The notes: a model not told the origin generated them from the letters alone. A stretch of DNA of 64,000 nucleotides from Arbacia lixula (GCA_963669155.1 OZ022589.1:6849723-6913722); one strand, 5' to 3'; positions 31,469 to 44,044 are shown, counted from the stretch's first letter. Program-made: numbers and translations.

Positions 31469-32717
31469 TTGAGATAAAAGTGAAGATGGGTATGACAATA
31501 CCCAATATCAAGCGCATACAATACACACATTTCTCGAAACCATGACTACATTCTATACCACGTATGTATGCGTTATGCGCTACAGTGATCAGCCCCCAAA
31601 AATCTACGGCCATCGATAAAATTGCATTCCTCTGAAGAGAAGTGGGCATACTGCTCGGGCGTCTCTCTGGTAACCATGGTACCACCACGACTCTCCTAAG
31701 TGGTATCAGAGAGGTGTAAGGAATGGAGTCAGCACGAAGTGTAATTTATTCCTACAGCAGTCGCGTGCATTGATATCACAATGGAATTTGTTTACGCTTT
31801 TGGCTCTTTGATCGAGAGACATCTGCCGGCAAACAAGCATGACAAATTTTGGATGCGTTTAGAGGAATATATATATGCTGTATGCGTAGAAGATTTCAGA
31901 ACCACTTCATGTACTGAAGTGCACGTGCAGTAGTAGAACAGCGTATGGTACGATTCTGTGAATTTCAGATTATATTGTTGCTTCGTGTTTTTTTTTTTTT
32001 TTTATAAATCGAGAATACTGTCGAAAACATGTCAGAGAAATGCTTCCATATCGCACCTGCATTGGGCAATCATATTCCCTTACAGATATCTTGTTAATCG
32101 TTCATTGAGTGTTTCACCTCCCATAGAAACAACCTCGGTTTCATGTGCGGAGATGTCCGAAAAAGTTACGAACCACATTCTTTCTACAATTTTATCAAAA
32201 TTTCCCTTCGCTTACCCCCAATCTCATTTCCAGTGTATGTAATAAGATCAACTATGAACTACAGCGAAGGCTGAACGGTTGACATATTTCTCAAACCAGA
32301 TTTTCTTGTGTTATTCAGAGGAAGGCACTGCCTAATTAGATCGTATACAACGTATTGTTTGAAAAACCTGAATGTCTTGAGTTTTTATGATGCGGCAGTC
32401 ATCATAGATCAGAGGAAGTCTATCCGAACGCAGTATATCCATAACAGGTCCATGGTAGTATAAATTTTATGATTCGTATTTTTGTGTAATAATCCATTTT
32501 CGTAATGTATTCATGACTTTCCCGCTAAATGCGAAGTAGCGTGTTATTACATTCAGTTTCAATAGGTGGAACGTACTCTGAATCTATTAAGTTGTTGCTA
32601 CTCGGACAAACCTCCGACAGGCTTTGGGGGTATATTTAACGTATCTCATTTACACAGTGATATTCCATATTCAGCGCATCATGTTCCAAATTCAGAAAAT
32701 GAGGTCCATTAGCAATA
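31464..32717. other. Intergenic, no gene seen
   Basis: Single-copy AT-rich sequence with a T tract near 31990. No exon is supported. Confidence 0.4.
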
Positions 32718-32969
32718 TTAAAGGGCTAGGCAGTCGGCGTTCAAAACTGTAGACCACTAATATGATGTTTTGTTGTTTGTAGACACCTATCAATGATTTA
32801 ATGCCAGTGTGATTTACTTGAAAGTAAATTTCCTACCAAGTATCAGCTTATAATCGTGTTGATATCGTATATAAAGTGCAGCACGTTTGCAATTAGTGGG
32901 CGTGGTTGATTTTGGGCCGGTCTCCATGGTGATTTTTTAAATGAATAGGCCTACTGCCTCCTTTGCCCC
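32718..32969. mobile_element. Small TTAAAGGG-ended MITE-like element
   Basis: It starts TTAAAGGGCTAGGCAGTC and ends in GGCCTACTGCCTCCTTTG, an imperfect inverted end. The interior has GTGGGCGTGGTTGATTTTGG. Single copy here. Confidence 0.45.
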
Positions 32970-33123
32970 CAACTATTCCTTTTAATTGTTTTACCATACA
33001 TGAAAGTAGTTGTATATCTCTGACATTGATTTATGAATTAGTTTATGTATTTATTTTCGTTGTGCTGTTGCGTTTTAAAATGTGCATTGTGTGTATGTTT
33101 TTTTTTTTTTTTTTAAATTGAAT

Positions 33124-33183
33124 GCAGGGCCCCTTGGTAGATGAGTTGTCTAACTGAAGGGGCAACCTTGCTGAAATAAAACG
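33124..33183 (+). repeat. LINE-type 3' tail, copy 3
   Basis: AGGGCCCCTTGGTAGATG...ACTGAAGGGGCAACCTTGC followed by AAATAAA. It matches 24928-24990 and 17637-17705. Confidence 0.6.
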
Positions 33184-33414
33184 TTGACAAATAGGCTACG
33201 TACTTTATTAAATACCAGAGGAGGAGGGAGAAAGACAGAGAGATATTCTTGTGTTCAAGCCTCTCAGAGTACATTTTCTCTATTCTTGTCCCCTCCCTTT
33301 CACCTACCCCCTTTATATATACATATATATATTAATGTAATCTTTCTTCTCCGGCGTTTCATTCAATTTGTTTGTCTTCACCTAATAATCAGTGGGAGGG
33401 GAAAAGAATGTGCT

Positions 33415-33614
33415 NNNNNNNNNNNNNNNNNNNNNNNNNNNNNNNNNNNNNNNNNNNNNNNNNNNNNNNNNNNNNNNNNNNNNNNNNNNNNNNNNNNNNN
33501 NNNNNNNNNNNNNNNNNNNNNNNNNNNNNNNNNNNNNNNNNNNNNNNNNNNNNNNNNNNNNNNNNNNNNNNNNNNNNNNNNNNNNNNNNNNNNNNNNNNN
33601 NNNNNNNNNNNNNN
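33415..33614. other. Assembly gap (200 N)
   Basis: Exactly 200 unknown bases, probably a placeholder length. Frames drawn through it are meaningless. Confidence 1.
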
Positions 33615-33812
33615 GAGACTACCTATCCCTCTGCTGGAAGCCGAAATGTTTTTATGCTGTGAAGATTTGTGACCTCAGCTTTGAGAATGCACACAATGCC
33701 CCCCATTCATAGGCCAGTTGACTGGTCTCTGTACATACTGGGTCCATCCTCACCTTATGACAATGGAGACCTCTATATACAATGAAGAGGGAAGTCTCTC
33801 TATCTGATTGTT

Positions 33813-34042
33813 AAAGGGAAAGTCCACCCTGAAATCAAGTTTAAAAAAAAAAGAAAACTTGAAAGAAACAACACAACATGTGGGAGAGCACCTTGCATGT
33901 GACATCACAAAATAAAAAACTTACAAAATATCGTAACCTTCCAATCCTTTGACAGATTTTGGTCAAGCTTCTACATATATGTTTCGTTCATGTTTTTTCT
34001 TTCATTAAAATCAACTTTACTTCAGTGTAGACTATCCCTTTA
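33813..34042. mobile_element. MITE family A, copy 3 (short)
   Basis: TTAAAGGGAAAGTCCACCCT at the left and GTAGACTATCCCTTTAA at the right, with GTGACATCACAAAAT and TTTGACAGATTTTGG inside. Most of the left arm is deleted compared with copies 4 and 5. Confidence 0.85.
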
Positions 34043-34109
34043 AGTCAGCCATCTTCAACATGACTCCACCTGTCTCATGTATGTCTGGAGCCTTCATCCC
34101 CTCCCCCCC

Positions 34110-34115
34110 ACCCCA

Positions 34116-34204
<89 letters not shown>

Positions 34205-34228
34205 TCTGTGTCTCTCTTTCTCTCTCTT

Positions 34229-34259
<31 letters not shown>

Positions 34260-34401
34260 GTGTCTCTCTTGCAATCTGTAGTGTTTGATTCCTCTTTTCT
34301 CTATTTCATTTTTCCTCCTCTGTCTAGATCTCTTTCAGAGTATACATGTCTAAAGACAGAGAGAGACAGAGAGAGGGAGAGAGAGACAGACAGACAGAGA
34401 C

Positions 34402-34440
<39 letters not shown>
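34110..34440. repeat. CT tract followed by GA tract
   Basis: (CT)n on the + strand to about 34270, then a ~90-bp spacer, then (GA)n at about 34358-34440. The two arms are complementary and could pair. Confidence 0.93.
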
Positions 34441-34442
<2 letters not shown>

Positions 34443-34850
34443 CAGAAAGCTAGAGAGTGAACTGCATAATGTATGGAATGGTACAATTAAGGTGTGTCTT
34501 AGTGTTTACAAACATGATACTTTAGAATAGTGTGTACAATGCACAATATGTCTCACTACATTATAAAGATATACTCTGTCCTGGTAGAGGTGAAGAAAAA
34601 CTGAAAAGTGATCAGCTTATAAATGTACAATGTACTTCAACCACATGCATAATCCATATAGAGCTAGTTTAGACTGTACATTTTACCTATGATTTTAAAA
34701 GTCTGATTACAGTGTCCTGATTGGCTGGAACCCAGACTACCCCTTCCAAGATATTGCCCCATGATGTTCATAAATTTGTGCCTTATCGGTGACAGTACAT
34801 TATGCATATATACATGCACATACTGTATTGGACCATTTACTGATATCTAC
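34441..34850. repeat. Segmental duplication, left copy
   Basis: The sequence from AGCAGAAAGCTAGAGA through CCCAGACTACCCCTTCC to GACCATTTACTGATATCTAC is repeated at 37109-37550 in direct orientation. Both copies follow a (GA)n tract. The right copy has ~30 extra bases near 37250. Confidence 0.92.
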
Positions 34851-34861
34851 ATGTCTAGAGA

Positions 34862-34867
<6 letters not shown>

Positions 34868-34943
<76 letters not shown>

Positions 34944-35480
34944 TCTCTCATTTCTTCCTCAAACCTGTACATTCCTTTTATCCATTTATATCTCTCTTAT
35001 TTTTCTTCTCTGTCTATAGATCTCTTTCTGAATGTTTGTCTACACAGGTTCTAGTCTAGAGCTTTCTTTCCCCTCTCCCCCTCTCTCATAGTGTGACCCT
35101 CCCACCTACACCCCTGCCCCTACCCCCCCCCCCCTTTTCTCTGTCTCCTTTTCTCTTTGTAGTCTTGTTTCATATCTCCATTTCTCCATCTCCTATTTTC
35201 CTTCTTTGTCTAGATCTCTTTCTCAATTTTTACTTGTCTAGAGCCTTCATCTCCCACCACCCCCTCTCTCCCTCTCTTTCCCTCTTTCTTGTATTATTGT
35301 CTCTTCCTCAAACCTCTACACTCCCTTTCTCTGTTTATCTCTTATTTTTCTTCACAGTCTATAGATCTCTTTCTCAATGTTTGCCTACACAGGTCTAGCT
35401 AGTCTAGAGCCATCTTCCCCCCTCTCCCTCTATCACAGTGTGACCCTGCCACCTCCCCTCCCTCCCCCACCCACTCCTCC
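34868..35480. repeat. CT microsatellite and degenerate pyrimidine-rich tandem repeats
   Basis: Pure (CT)n at 34868-34945. Then the segment GATCTCTTTCT...TACACAGG...TCTAGTCTAGAGC recurs at about 35018, 35213 and 35362 (~150-190 bp apart). Low-complexity, non-coding. Confidence 0.8.
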
Positions 35481-35969
35481 TTCCAAGGATGTATCACAGT
35501 GAAGCACCTTGTGAGGGGCGTCACTCCTAATTTCACATTCCTCAGTGATAAGCGAAAGCTACACCCAGCCCTGATTCATGACTTTCCCCTCCAACAGCGA
35601 AACCATAAAGTTACAAAAGGTCAATTTTTGACATTTTACAATGAATACTCATATTTTATACATTCACCATGACTCATGTTGTTTGCGGTGAAAAGGTTCA
35701 GACTCATGCTGCAGTGACTTTAGACAAAAGTATGCAAGTGAGCGAGCAGTTTGTTGAAATATGTTTCAATTTCAAGTTTGGGGACCTTGCATATACTGTA
35801 CTTGTCTGCATGATATATAGTACTGGACTATGTAAACACTCTGACCACATAGACTCACCACTGCTACACAACTATGTCTGGAGAAATAAGACTAAACCCC
35901 TTTCATTATACATGTGACAGATCATGTTTCCAGACTTCGTTGTAACCAGATACATGTTGAAGTAGAGAA

Positions 35970-36178
35970 ATAGCCTAGGTACTAGGCTGCGGAGTTGCAT
36001 GGACAAAACCCAGTCTGTTCACAACGCAGTCTGGCAAAACAGGCAACACCTTAATTACGTTGTGGCTATTCTCAGGAGCAAGGATGGGATTGGAGCATAG
36101 CCTGTGTTACCAGACATAGTTGTTAACAGACTGGGTTGTGTCCATGTACCTGACAGCCTTGTACCAAGGCTAGTAGTT
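35970..36178. repeat. Inverted repeat (foldback) ~200 bp
   Basis: The left arm contains ATGGACAAAACCCAGTCTGT and the right arm AACAGACTGGGTTGTGTCCAT. The outer parts (TAGCCTAGGTACTAGGCT and CCTTGTACCAAGGCTAG) also pair imperfectly. Confidence 0.75.
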
Positions 36179-36907
36179 AAAGAGGGGTTAGTTTAAATGT
36201 CCACATTCTCTATAGCCTGGAACATAGGCTAACAGTTCAAACTGTTGAGACAATTTCTCAGTGCATGTACCATACTGTACAATCAATTAGTAGGCCTTGA
36301 ATTCTGGTTAAACTCATGTAACAGAGGGGTTGACAGTTCATCATCATCACACACATGATTACCAGTCATAACTTGAGGTACATGTAGTCTTGTCTCTAGG
36401 CTCTAAACATCTATGTCTGACAATAAATACTAAGGTTTTTGTATGGTTTTGATGGAGAATAATGACAAACACAGTCCACATTCAAGGAACATATGTCTCA
36501 GGCTATAATAGTCTGTGAGGGGAGGAGTCCGTTTAAGTTTTTAAGTCCAGCATTTCTAGGCGGGGTCAATTTGGACTCCTGAGGTGATTCCTGAGTCATT
36601 GAATAAACATGCTTGTGTATGATGTGTGTAACAAGTGGGCTGTTCTCAGACTCTGTGCTAGTCTGTCCCGAAGGCTGATGGACTTTTCTAATCCAAGTAA
36701 TGTGAAACATTCTTTAGGCTCTCCCTGCATAGAGAGACCACCTATTTAAAAAAAATGCTTGACAGTACCCTTTGCATTTAGACTACATGTCTTGTTTTTG
36801 TGTGTGTTTTAGGAAGAGGGGTAGAAAACACATGTGTACACCATGGATGTTGGTACTATGTAGAGTAAGGGTGGGTGATATGGGGAGGTAAGAGAAAGCT
36901 AGATGTT
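36179..36907. other. Intergenic, no gene seen
   Basis: No exon or repeat family recognised. Confidence 0.4.
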
Positions 36908-37005
36908 GATAGAGAGAGGGGGGGGGGGAGAGAGAAAGAGAGAGAGACAGAGAGAGAGAGACAGAGAGAGACAGACAGACAGACAGAGATAGAGAGGGGG
37001 AGAGG

Positions 37006-37048
<43 letters not shown>

Positions 37049-37065
37049 CAGACGGACAGACAGAC

Positions 37066-37108
<43 letters not shown>
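36908..37108. repeat. GA/GACA microsatellite
   Basis: Purine tract with interspersed GACA units, preceded by a G-rich start (about 36920). Confidence 0.93.
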
Positions 37109-37550
37109 AGCAGAAAGCTAGAGATTGAACTGCATAATGTATGGAATGGTACAATTAAGGTGTGTCTTTGTGTTCACAAACATGATACTTCAGAATAGTG
37201 TGAACAATACACAATGTGTTTCACTACATTATAAAGACATACTCTGTGTAATCTATACCAGTTTGATTAATTCTGCCTTTGTCCTGGTAGAGGTGAAGAA
37301 AAACTGAAAAGTGATCAGCTTATAAGTGTACAGTGTTCTTCAACCACATGCATAATCCGTAGAGAGCTAGTTTAGACTGTATATTTTACCTATAAAGTCT
37401 GATTAAAATGTCCTGATTGGCTGGAACCCAGACTACCCCTTCCAAGATATTGCCCCATGACGTTCATAAATTTGTGCCTTATCGGTGACAGTACATTATG
37501 CATGGGACTAGACATGCACAACTGTATGGGACCATTTACTAATATCTACA
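37109..37550. repeat. Segmental duplication, right copy
   Basis: Direct repeat of 34441-34850, ~2.67 kb away. It ends just before the transposon-like unit at 37562, which may have inserted in this copy. Confidence 0.92.
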
Positions 37551-37608
37551 GCTCCTTTTTTATTGTCTCGCCCACCGGAGGTGAAGGGGAGACTAAGGGA
37601 TCCAAATG

Positions 37609-37682
37609 GCGCGTCCGTCCGTCGTCCGTCCGTCGTCCGTCCGTCGTCCGTCCGTCGTCCGTCGTCCGTCGTCCGTCGTCCG
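37609..37682. repeat. (CGTCCGT)n microsatellite
   Basis: Alternating CGTC and CGTCCGT units, GC-rich against the local background; repeated CpG every 3-4 bases. Confidence 0.95.
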
Positions 37683-37690
37683 TCACAAAT

Positions 37691-39417
37691 GTTAAAGTTT
37701 ACCTGCAAGACTCTCTTTTGACAAATAACTTCACATGGGTTGCTTGGATTACAACCTAACTTGGGTCATAGATGCACTGGGGGTACCTTCATGTTATGGT
37801 ACCATTGGAGGTCACAGGATAAGGTCAAAGGTCATTTGAGGTCATACGTTAAAGTTTACCTGCAAGACTCTCTTTTGACAAATAACTTCACATGGGTTGC
37901 TTGGATTACAACCTAACTTGGGTCATAGATGCACTGGGGGTACCTTCATGTTATGGTACCATTGGAGGTCACAGGATAAGGTCAAAGGTCATTTGAGGTC
38001 ATACGTTAAAGTTTACCTGCAAGACTCTCTTTTGACAAATAACTTCACATGGGTTGCTTGGATTACAACCTAACTTGGGTCACAGATGCACTGGGGGTAC
38101 CTTCATGTTATGGTACCGTTGGAGGTCACAGGATAAGGTCAAAGGTCATTTGAGGTCGTACGTTAAAGTTTACCTGCAAGACTCTCTTTTGACAAATAAC
38201 TTCATATGGGTTGCTTGGATTACAACCTAACTTGGGTCATAGATGCACTGGGGGTACCTTCATGTTATGGTACCATTGGAGGTCACAGGATAAGGTCAAA
38301 GGTCATTTGAGGTCATACGTTAAAGTTTACCTGCAAGACTCTCTTTTGACAAATAACTTCACATGGGTTGCTTGGATTACAACCTAACTTGGGTCACAGA
38401 TGCACTGGGGGTACCTTCATGTTATGGTACCGTTGGAGGTCACAGGATAAGGTCAAAGGTCATTTGAGGTCATACGTTAAAGTTTACCTGCAAGACTCTC
38501 TTTTGACAAATAACTTCACATGGGTTGCTTGGATTACAACCTAACTTAGGTCATAGATGCACTGGGGGTACCTTCATGTTATGGTACCGTTGGAGGTCAC
38601 AGGATAGGGTCAAAGGTCATTTGAGGTCATACGTTAAAGTTTACCTGCAAGACTCTCTTTTGACAAATAACTTCACATGGGTTGCTTGGATTACAACCTA
38701 CCTTGGGTCACAGATGCACTGGGGGTACCTTCATGTTATGGTACCGTTGGAGGTCACAGGATAAGGTCAAAGGTCATTTGAGGTCATACGTTAAAGTTTA
38801 CCTGCAAGACTCTCTTTTGACAAATAACTTCACATGGGTTGCTTGGATTACAACCTAACTTGGGTCATAGATGCACTGGGGGTACCTTCATGTTATGGTG
38901 CCGTTGGAGGTCACAGGATAAGGTCAAAGGTTATTTGAGGTCATACGTTAAAGTTTACCTGCAAGACTCTCTTTTGACAAATAACTTCACATAGGTTGCT
39001 TGGATTACAACCTAACTTGGGTCATAGATGCACTGGGGGTACCTACATGTTATGGTGCCGTTGGAGGTCACAGGATAAGGTCAAAGGTTATTTGAGGTCA
39101 TACGTTAAAGTTTACCTGCAAGACTCTCTTTTGACAAATAACTTCACATAGGTTGCTTGGATTACAACCTAACTTGGGTCATAGATGCACCACGGGTACC
39201 TTCATGTTATGGTACCGTTGGAGGTCACAGGATAAGGTCAAAGGTCATTTGAGGTCATACGTTAAAGTTTACCTGCAAGACTCTCTTTTGACAAATAACT
39301 TCACATAGGTTGCTTGGATTACAACCTAACTTGGGTCATAGATGCACTGGGGGTACCTTCATGTTATGGTACCGTTGGAGGTCACAGGATAAGGTCAAAG
39401 GTCATTTGAGGTCAGGG
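37691..39417. repeat. 157-bp minisatellite, 11 units, with nuclear-receptor half-site cluster
   Basis: Units start at 37691, 37848, 38005, 38162, 38319, 38476, 38633, 38790, 38947, 39104 and 39261. All are exactly 157 bp, with only substitutions between them. Each unit starts GTTAAAGTTTACCTGCAAGA and ends in a run of AGGTCA half-sites: AGGTCA, 7 bases, AGGTCA, 1 base (A), AGGTCA, 4 bases (TTTG), AGGTCA. That makes a DR1 and a DR4 per unit in most copies. Because 157 is not a multiple of three, protein frames through it are not real. Confidence 0.97.
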
Positions 39418-39621
39418 ATACAATTCTTTTGCGTAGCAACGGAGATCGCGATATTTCTGGTTATTTTCGCAAGTGGGCGAGACACAATATTGCTAATGCC
39501 TTGTTATTACTAAGGATCCTTTATCGAACCTTGTATGTCACAACACAAGTGGTAGAAATAGTCCAACTCATACCTCATACATTTACAATGTAGATAGTGT
39601 CTATACTCTCAAGGCACATTT

Positions 39622-40075
39622 AAAGGGAAAGTTGGCCCTGAATTAAAGTTGGTTTTATGAGCACAAACATGAGAGAAATACATTAATGAATGTTTGACAA
39701 GTATCTATCAAAGGATGAGAAATTCATTATGATATTATAAAATATTGATTTTGTGACGTCACACGCTAGGTCTCTCCTAAATGTTGTGTTTTGTATGATT
39801 CCATTTTGTATTTTTCCATTTTGATGAAGGAATAAATCTTTTTCATAGAGGTATGGAAAAACATGTGTATAATGATACTGTATCAAGTGCACAATTAAAT
39901 TGATGCATTGAGAAAAATCAATATTTTTAGTAGATAGGATACATGTATGGGAAGGCATCTCACACAAAATGTCACAAAATCAACACTTTAAAAAGTCATT
40001 TTCTTATCCGTTGACAGATTTTGATCAAACCTTCACTTTTATGTTTCTGCAACCAGTAAAACCAACTTCCCTTTA
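39622..40075. mobile_element. MITE family A, copy 4
   Basis: TAAAGGGAAAGTTGGCCCTG at the left, ACCAACTTCCCTTTAA at the right. Arms contain AAACATGA, TTGTGACGTCAC and TTGACAGATTTTGATCAA. Confidence 0.88.
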
Positions 40076-41829
40076 AGAAGACTTCATTCCTTTCCACTCA
40101 TAATGCTATAAATCTTGAACTACCGATCACATATCCACAAAAGATTGCCGTAGCCTAAACAATCTCTTCAAATTCTTGCACAATGATTTAACTAGCTAAT
40201 CTGTATTTTGTCTGACATGGAGAGAGTTTAATAGGTCAGAGACGACTTCCCTGTCGATGAGTGATAAGGAAGAAGTGAAAAAAAAAGTAAGCTAACCTCG
40301 CTACACAAGGAAAAACGGAAGTTTCACAGGAAGGATGTTATGTGAAAAGTTAGTACCGAGACAATGGCACACAAAATCCACATGAAGTAAACAATGTGCG
40401 AGTGCAGTTGACTTCATGTGCTTTGTACATGTTGTAATGTACAGTACAGTAGTGTACACACAAGAATGCACAACAGAGTGTCTGCATATTTTTCTAACAG
40501 GAAATTGTGCACCGTGGGTTTCAGTGTGTTTATTTCTGAACATAATGCTTAAAAATACCCCCCCCCCCCCCATAGAATTTGATTTTCTCATTTGCTGTGT
40601 CGATTTATGTTATGAGTAAAAGATTATTTCAAAGGGGTGGGACCGATGTGTTAAAAACAACCTAATCACTTCTGATTGTCAAAAGACAATGTTTTGAATG
40701 CCCCTAATGTACAACGTGTGTGCCACTAATGGGCAGTGTGTGCCCCAATAACATATCAATCTTTACTACATTTGCCTAATGTACATTTGAAAGTGTTCGT
40801 CAGTCATGTCCAGTGATTAAACAGACAGGGCAGTTAAGAGTTCTGACTGCAACAGGATTATCCCCTGAGGGTGAAGTTTTCTGTACCCCTTGGACTACTA
40901 ATCTTGAATGGATTAGAGTCATCTTTAATAGATTAACAACTGTCTCATTCCATTCATTGACTACACATGCTCTGGTGTGACGAACTGCTCATTACATGGA
41001 GAGCTGTTGTCAAAAAGAAGTGAGGTGCATGAGGGGTGCATGGGGTGGGGAGGGGGGGGGGATGGCGGGGGGTGTAGGTCGCAGGGTGTGGAGGTGGTGG
41101 TGGGGGGGGGGGCGTTGGAGGAGGGGGATCGCAACTGAAGTACCCTCATACAGTCTTGCTTTGCAGAACAGGATTATGCAGGCTGAGGCTCTAAAGTAGA
41201 AGGGATATAGTATTGAGCAAGTAATTTAAATGTATTTGTTTTTATGGATGGCATCAGGCAAGATGTCTGTTGTATACACAATCATCATTTCGCAGGCTTC
41301 GTACTAAACCCGTATGTCAATTCAGTTGTAATGAAACACAATTCCTAAATGATATACTTTGGGTGATGCAGTACAGTAGTCTTTATGAATAGACTGACTG
41401 CACTGTCTCAAAACTGGTTTGTGTAATTAGCCAAACCAATACAAAACATGTATGATAGCTAGCCTGTGATGTTTCATACCTCATTAAATTCAGATTGACT
41501 GACAAAGGTTTATGTACTTGCAAACAATCTGATGTACTGCATGATTCTTTTGAATTTGGATAGAACTTATGATTGTAAACAGATATGGTCATCGGAATCA
41601 CTTCCATATTCATTTTATTCAAAGCCTATCAAAGAATGAGAATATGAGATTGACAAGCTCTGGCTCACTTCCTTATCCACATTTAATATGTACCTGTTGT
41701 ACCATTCGTGGTAGGGTCCATGGTTATACTGAGCCCAATATGAGGGCTGGCTTTTTTCCTCTCTGATACTGAGCAGTGTGACTCCCATACAATCTGTTGT
41801 TTGGACAATAGACAACAGGCTGTGTACTT
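40076..41829. other. Intergenic; C and G tracts
   Basis: A C tract lies at about 40559-40571 and a G-rich stretch (repeated GGGG/GGTGG) at about 41041-41125. No supported gene. Confidence 0.45.
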
Positions 41830-42236
41830 ATTTTTTCTCAGCACTGATAAGCCCCGCCTCGAAAATATCCTCCAACTCAAGATTCCCCCTCTGACATCAT
41901 CAAAGGTAGTAATTAGCAGGATAATAAGCAGAATTTATGCACAAATTAAACATTACAATGACTACATTGTACCTCCACCTGCCCACAAGAGCATCACATG
42001 TCTTCACACAATACCATCTAACAACCTTTCATGTGGGAATAATCGTTTCCCTATGTCAGAAATGTGCGAGCTATGTGATGCTATTATAAGAACTTGCAGG
42101 TAGTCATTGCAATGTTAAATTTATGCATAGATTCTGCTTATTGTCCTGCTATTTTCTACCTTTGATGATCTCACAGGGGGAATCTTGAGTTGCAGGATAT
42201 TTTGGAGGCGGGGCTTATCAGTGCTGAGAAAAAATA
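41830..42236. mobile_element. Foldback element, ~400 bp
   Basis: TTTTTCTCAGCACTGATAAG at the left pairs with CTTATCAGTGCTGAGAAAAA at the right. GCCCCGCCTC, CAACTCAAGATTCCCCCT and TGATCATCAAAGGTAG-type blocks continue each arm to about 41945 and back from 42110. No coding capacity. Confidence 0.9.
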
Positions 42237-43700
42237 TAGAAAAATTATTTTAAAATATAGGACATGTATTTCCATTGAACAGTTAGTGATTTTGTTATAT
42301 ACATATGAAGTTGCATCAACAGAAGTCAACATATATTTTGATGACAGGGGCCCTTTAAGTCACAACCCTGTCTTTGCTGCAGTTCCATGGTAAATGTTGA
42401 CATCTTTACTGGACCAGGGTTCACAAAGCCAGAAAATCTAACAGAAAGCAATGGCTTAGTTGTCTTGCCTCAAAGCACTTGACTTTATGTTTTAACGATT
42501 GTTAAGTCTTTCTGATACAACTTGCCACTTCCTTCCTGAAGAACTTGCCAAGAAACAGATTTAAAGTAAGTTAAAGTTAGCCCCGCCCGGCGTCTGCCTA
42601 ATTTCTTTCATGGCACTCAAATTATAACAATGTGTTGAAAATGTCTGTGATTCAAGCATTGCCCAATACCAATATCCCAGCTTCTGACTGTAGATAGACT
42701 GACATTGACATGGAAAGAAAACCTAGTCTCTGTTCCAGGTTGTGGAGTGTGACATTTTTTTAAATTTTCATGTGCTTTTGCAATTGCATCTTATGTATGA
42801 AGATATGATTTACTTGAACCAGGGACTCTCTCTCATGTCCCTGCTTGAACAGGACTTATGTGGTTGAGAGAGAGAGATTGTGAAGGCTATTCTGTTTGTC
42901 TAGACTTGTTATTGCAGTATAATTGTACAGAACAAAAAGGAAATCAGTGGCCTGGGACTAGGCTACCAAGGATCTTTATCTGTGTGCGTAGAGTTCTATT
43001 GTAATGACGTCTTTCTCTAACACTTATCCTCAACATTTATTCTACCCCTTTCATGCCAATAAGCCATGTCAACAATCATGGTATTTTAAGTGGCAGTCTA
43101 GTCAATAGAGGCATACAGTTTGACCAAGGGAGCAACACATGACTGAATTGAGCTTTTTAAACCTTAAGCTCCTATTGCTGCTTTGTACAGTAGACACACT
43201 AAATGATCAGTGTGAATTTATTTTTTTTAGCCCTTCTTTTGAAAGATTATGATAGGACGCTACCCTTTTAAGTAAAATCTGATCATTGTTTCACCCGAGA
43301 AATCATTTTAATAGCTCTAGAGGCTTGGGTGATAATGTTTGGAGGACCACACCTTTTTTTTTTTGGTAACACATTAACGAAATAGCCTAATCTTCAAAAG
43401 GAATACATTTGTAGCACAAAATAAGTAAATGTGTAATATAAAGGGTTTCTTTCTACTGCAAAGTGCCTTTTGTGTTTGAGGGGTTTAGTCCCACCATATT
43501 GTTCAATTATTGTTTTTAAATGGCTAGAAAAGGCATTGCGTAAATCATGTGACAAATACCACAATGTTTTTCTTTCGGATGTTTGTTCAAGACTTTATTT
43601 GAAGGGTGTGCTTGTACATGTAAATGTTTGTTTAGTCAAATGTATGTACTGAGAAAAATCACTCCTGAGCTCACTTTAGTGGTAGCTTCCAGGTGTAAAC
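42237..43700. other. Intergenic, no gene seen
   Basis: AT-rich sequence without a recognised exon or repeat family. Confidence 0.4.
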
Positions 43701-43927
43701 TACAGCTCAAAGGAATTGGCATAGGGAAAGGGAAAGGGAAGAAAGGGAAGGAGCTGCAGTGATGAACCACGGTATATTTTGTCCAGTTCAGCATGAAACA
43801 CGATGCTTTAGCCTAAAACGCGTCATGTTTCATGCTGAACTGGACAAAATATACCGCGGTTTTGTACTGTGGCTCCTTCCCTTTCTTCCCTTTCCCCTTC
43901 CCTATGCCAATTCCTTTGAGCTGGAGT
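43701..43927. mobile_element. Palindromic MITE family D, copy 1
   Basis: Nearly the whole ~228 bp is one palindrome. The ends are TACAGCTCAAAGGAATTGGC, then a purine block (GGGAAAGGGAAAGGGAAG), then TATTTTGTCCAGTTCAGCAT meeting its complement around 43812-43825. Copies 2 and 3 are at 50228-50455 and 60802-61027. Confidence 0.95.
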
Positions 43928-44044
43928 GTATGTTCTGTTCTCATCGCAGGGAATGACTTAGCAAGCACTACTAAAGATGAACAAGTACCGCAATACTCTG
44001 GATGAAATAGTGTGAAGTGTCCTTGTGACTCAAATCCTACATGT

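Larger units (their letters stand above)
37562..39488. mobile_element. Transposon-like unit with internal minisatellite
   Basis: The left end reads ATTGTCTCGCCCACC (37562-37576). The right end (39473-39488) is its complement with a 2-bp difference, GTGGGCGAGACACAAT. Inside are a (CGTCCGT)n tract (about 37609-37682), a 1727-bp minisatellite, and a short unique tail. No transposase frame was found. The family name is not known to me. Confidence 0.7.

Noticed and set aside
31133-31688. His-Thr-rich and Cys-Val-rich frames
   Set aside because: Translation of a (TG)n tract.
33184-33712. Frames crossing the 200-N gap
   Set aside because: The sequence is unknown, so the frames have no meaning.
38525-39513. 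Repeated frames over the 157-bp units
   Set aside because: The unit is not a multiple of three, so the frame breaks at each unit; non-coding minisatellite.
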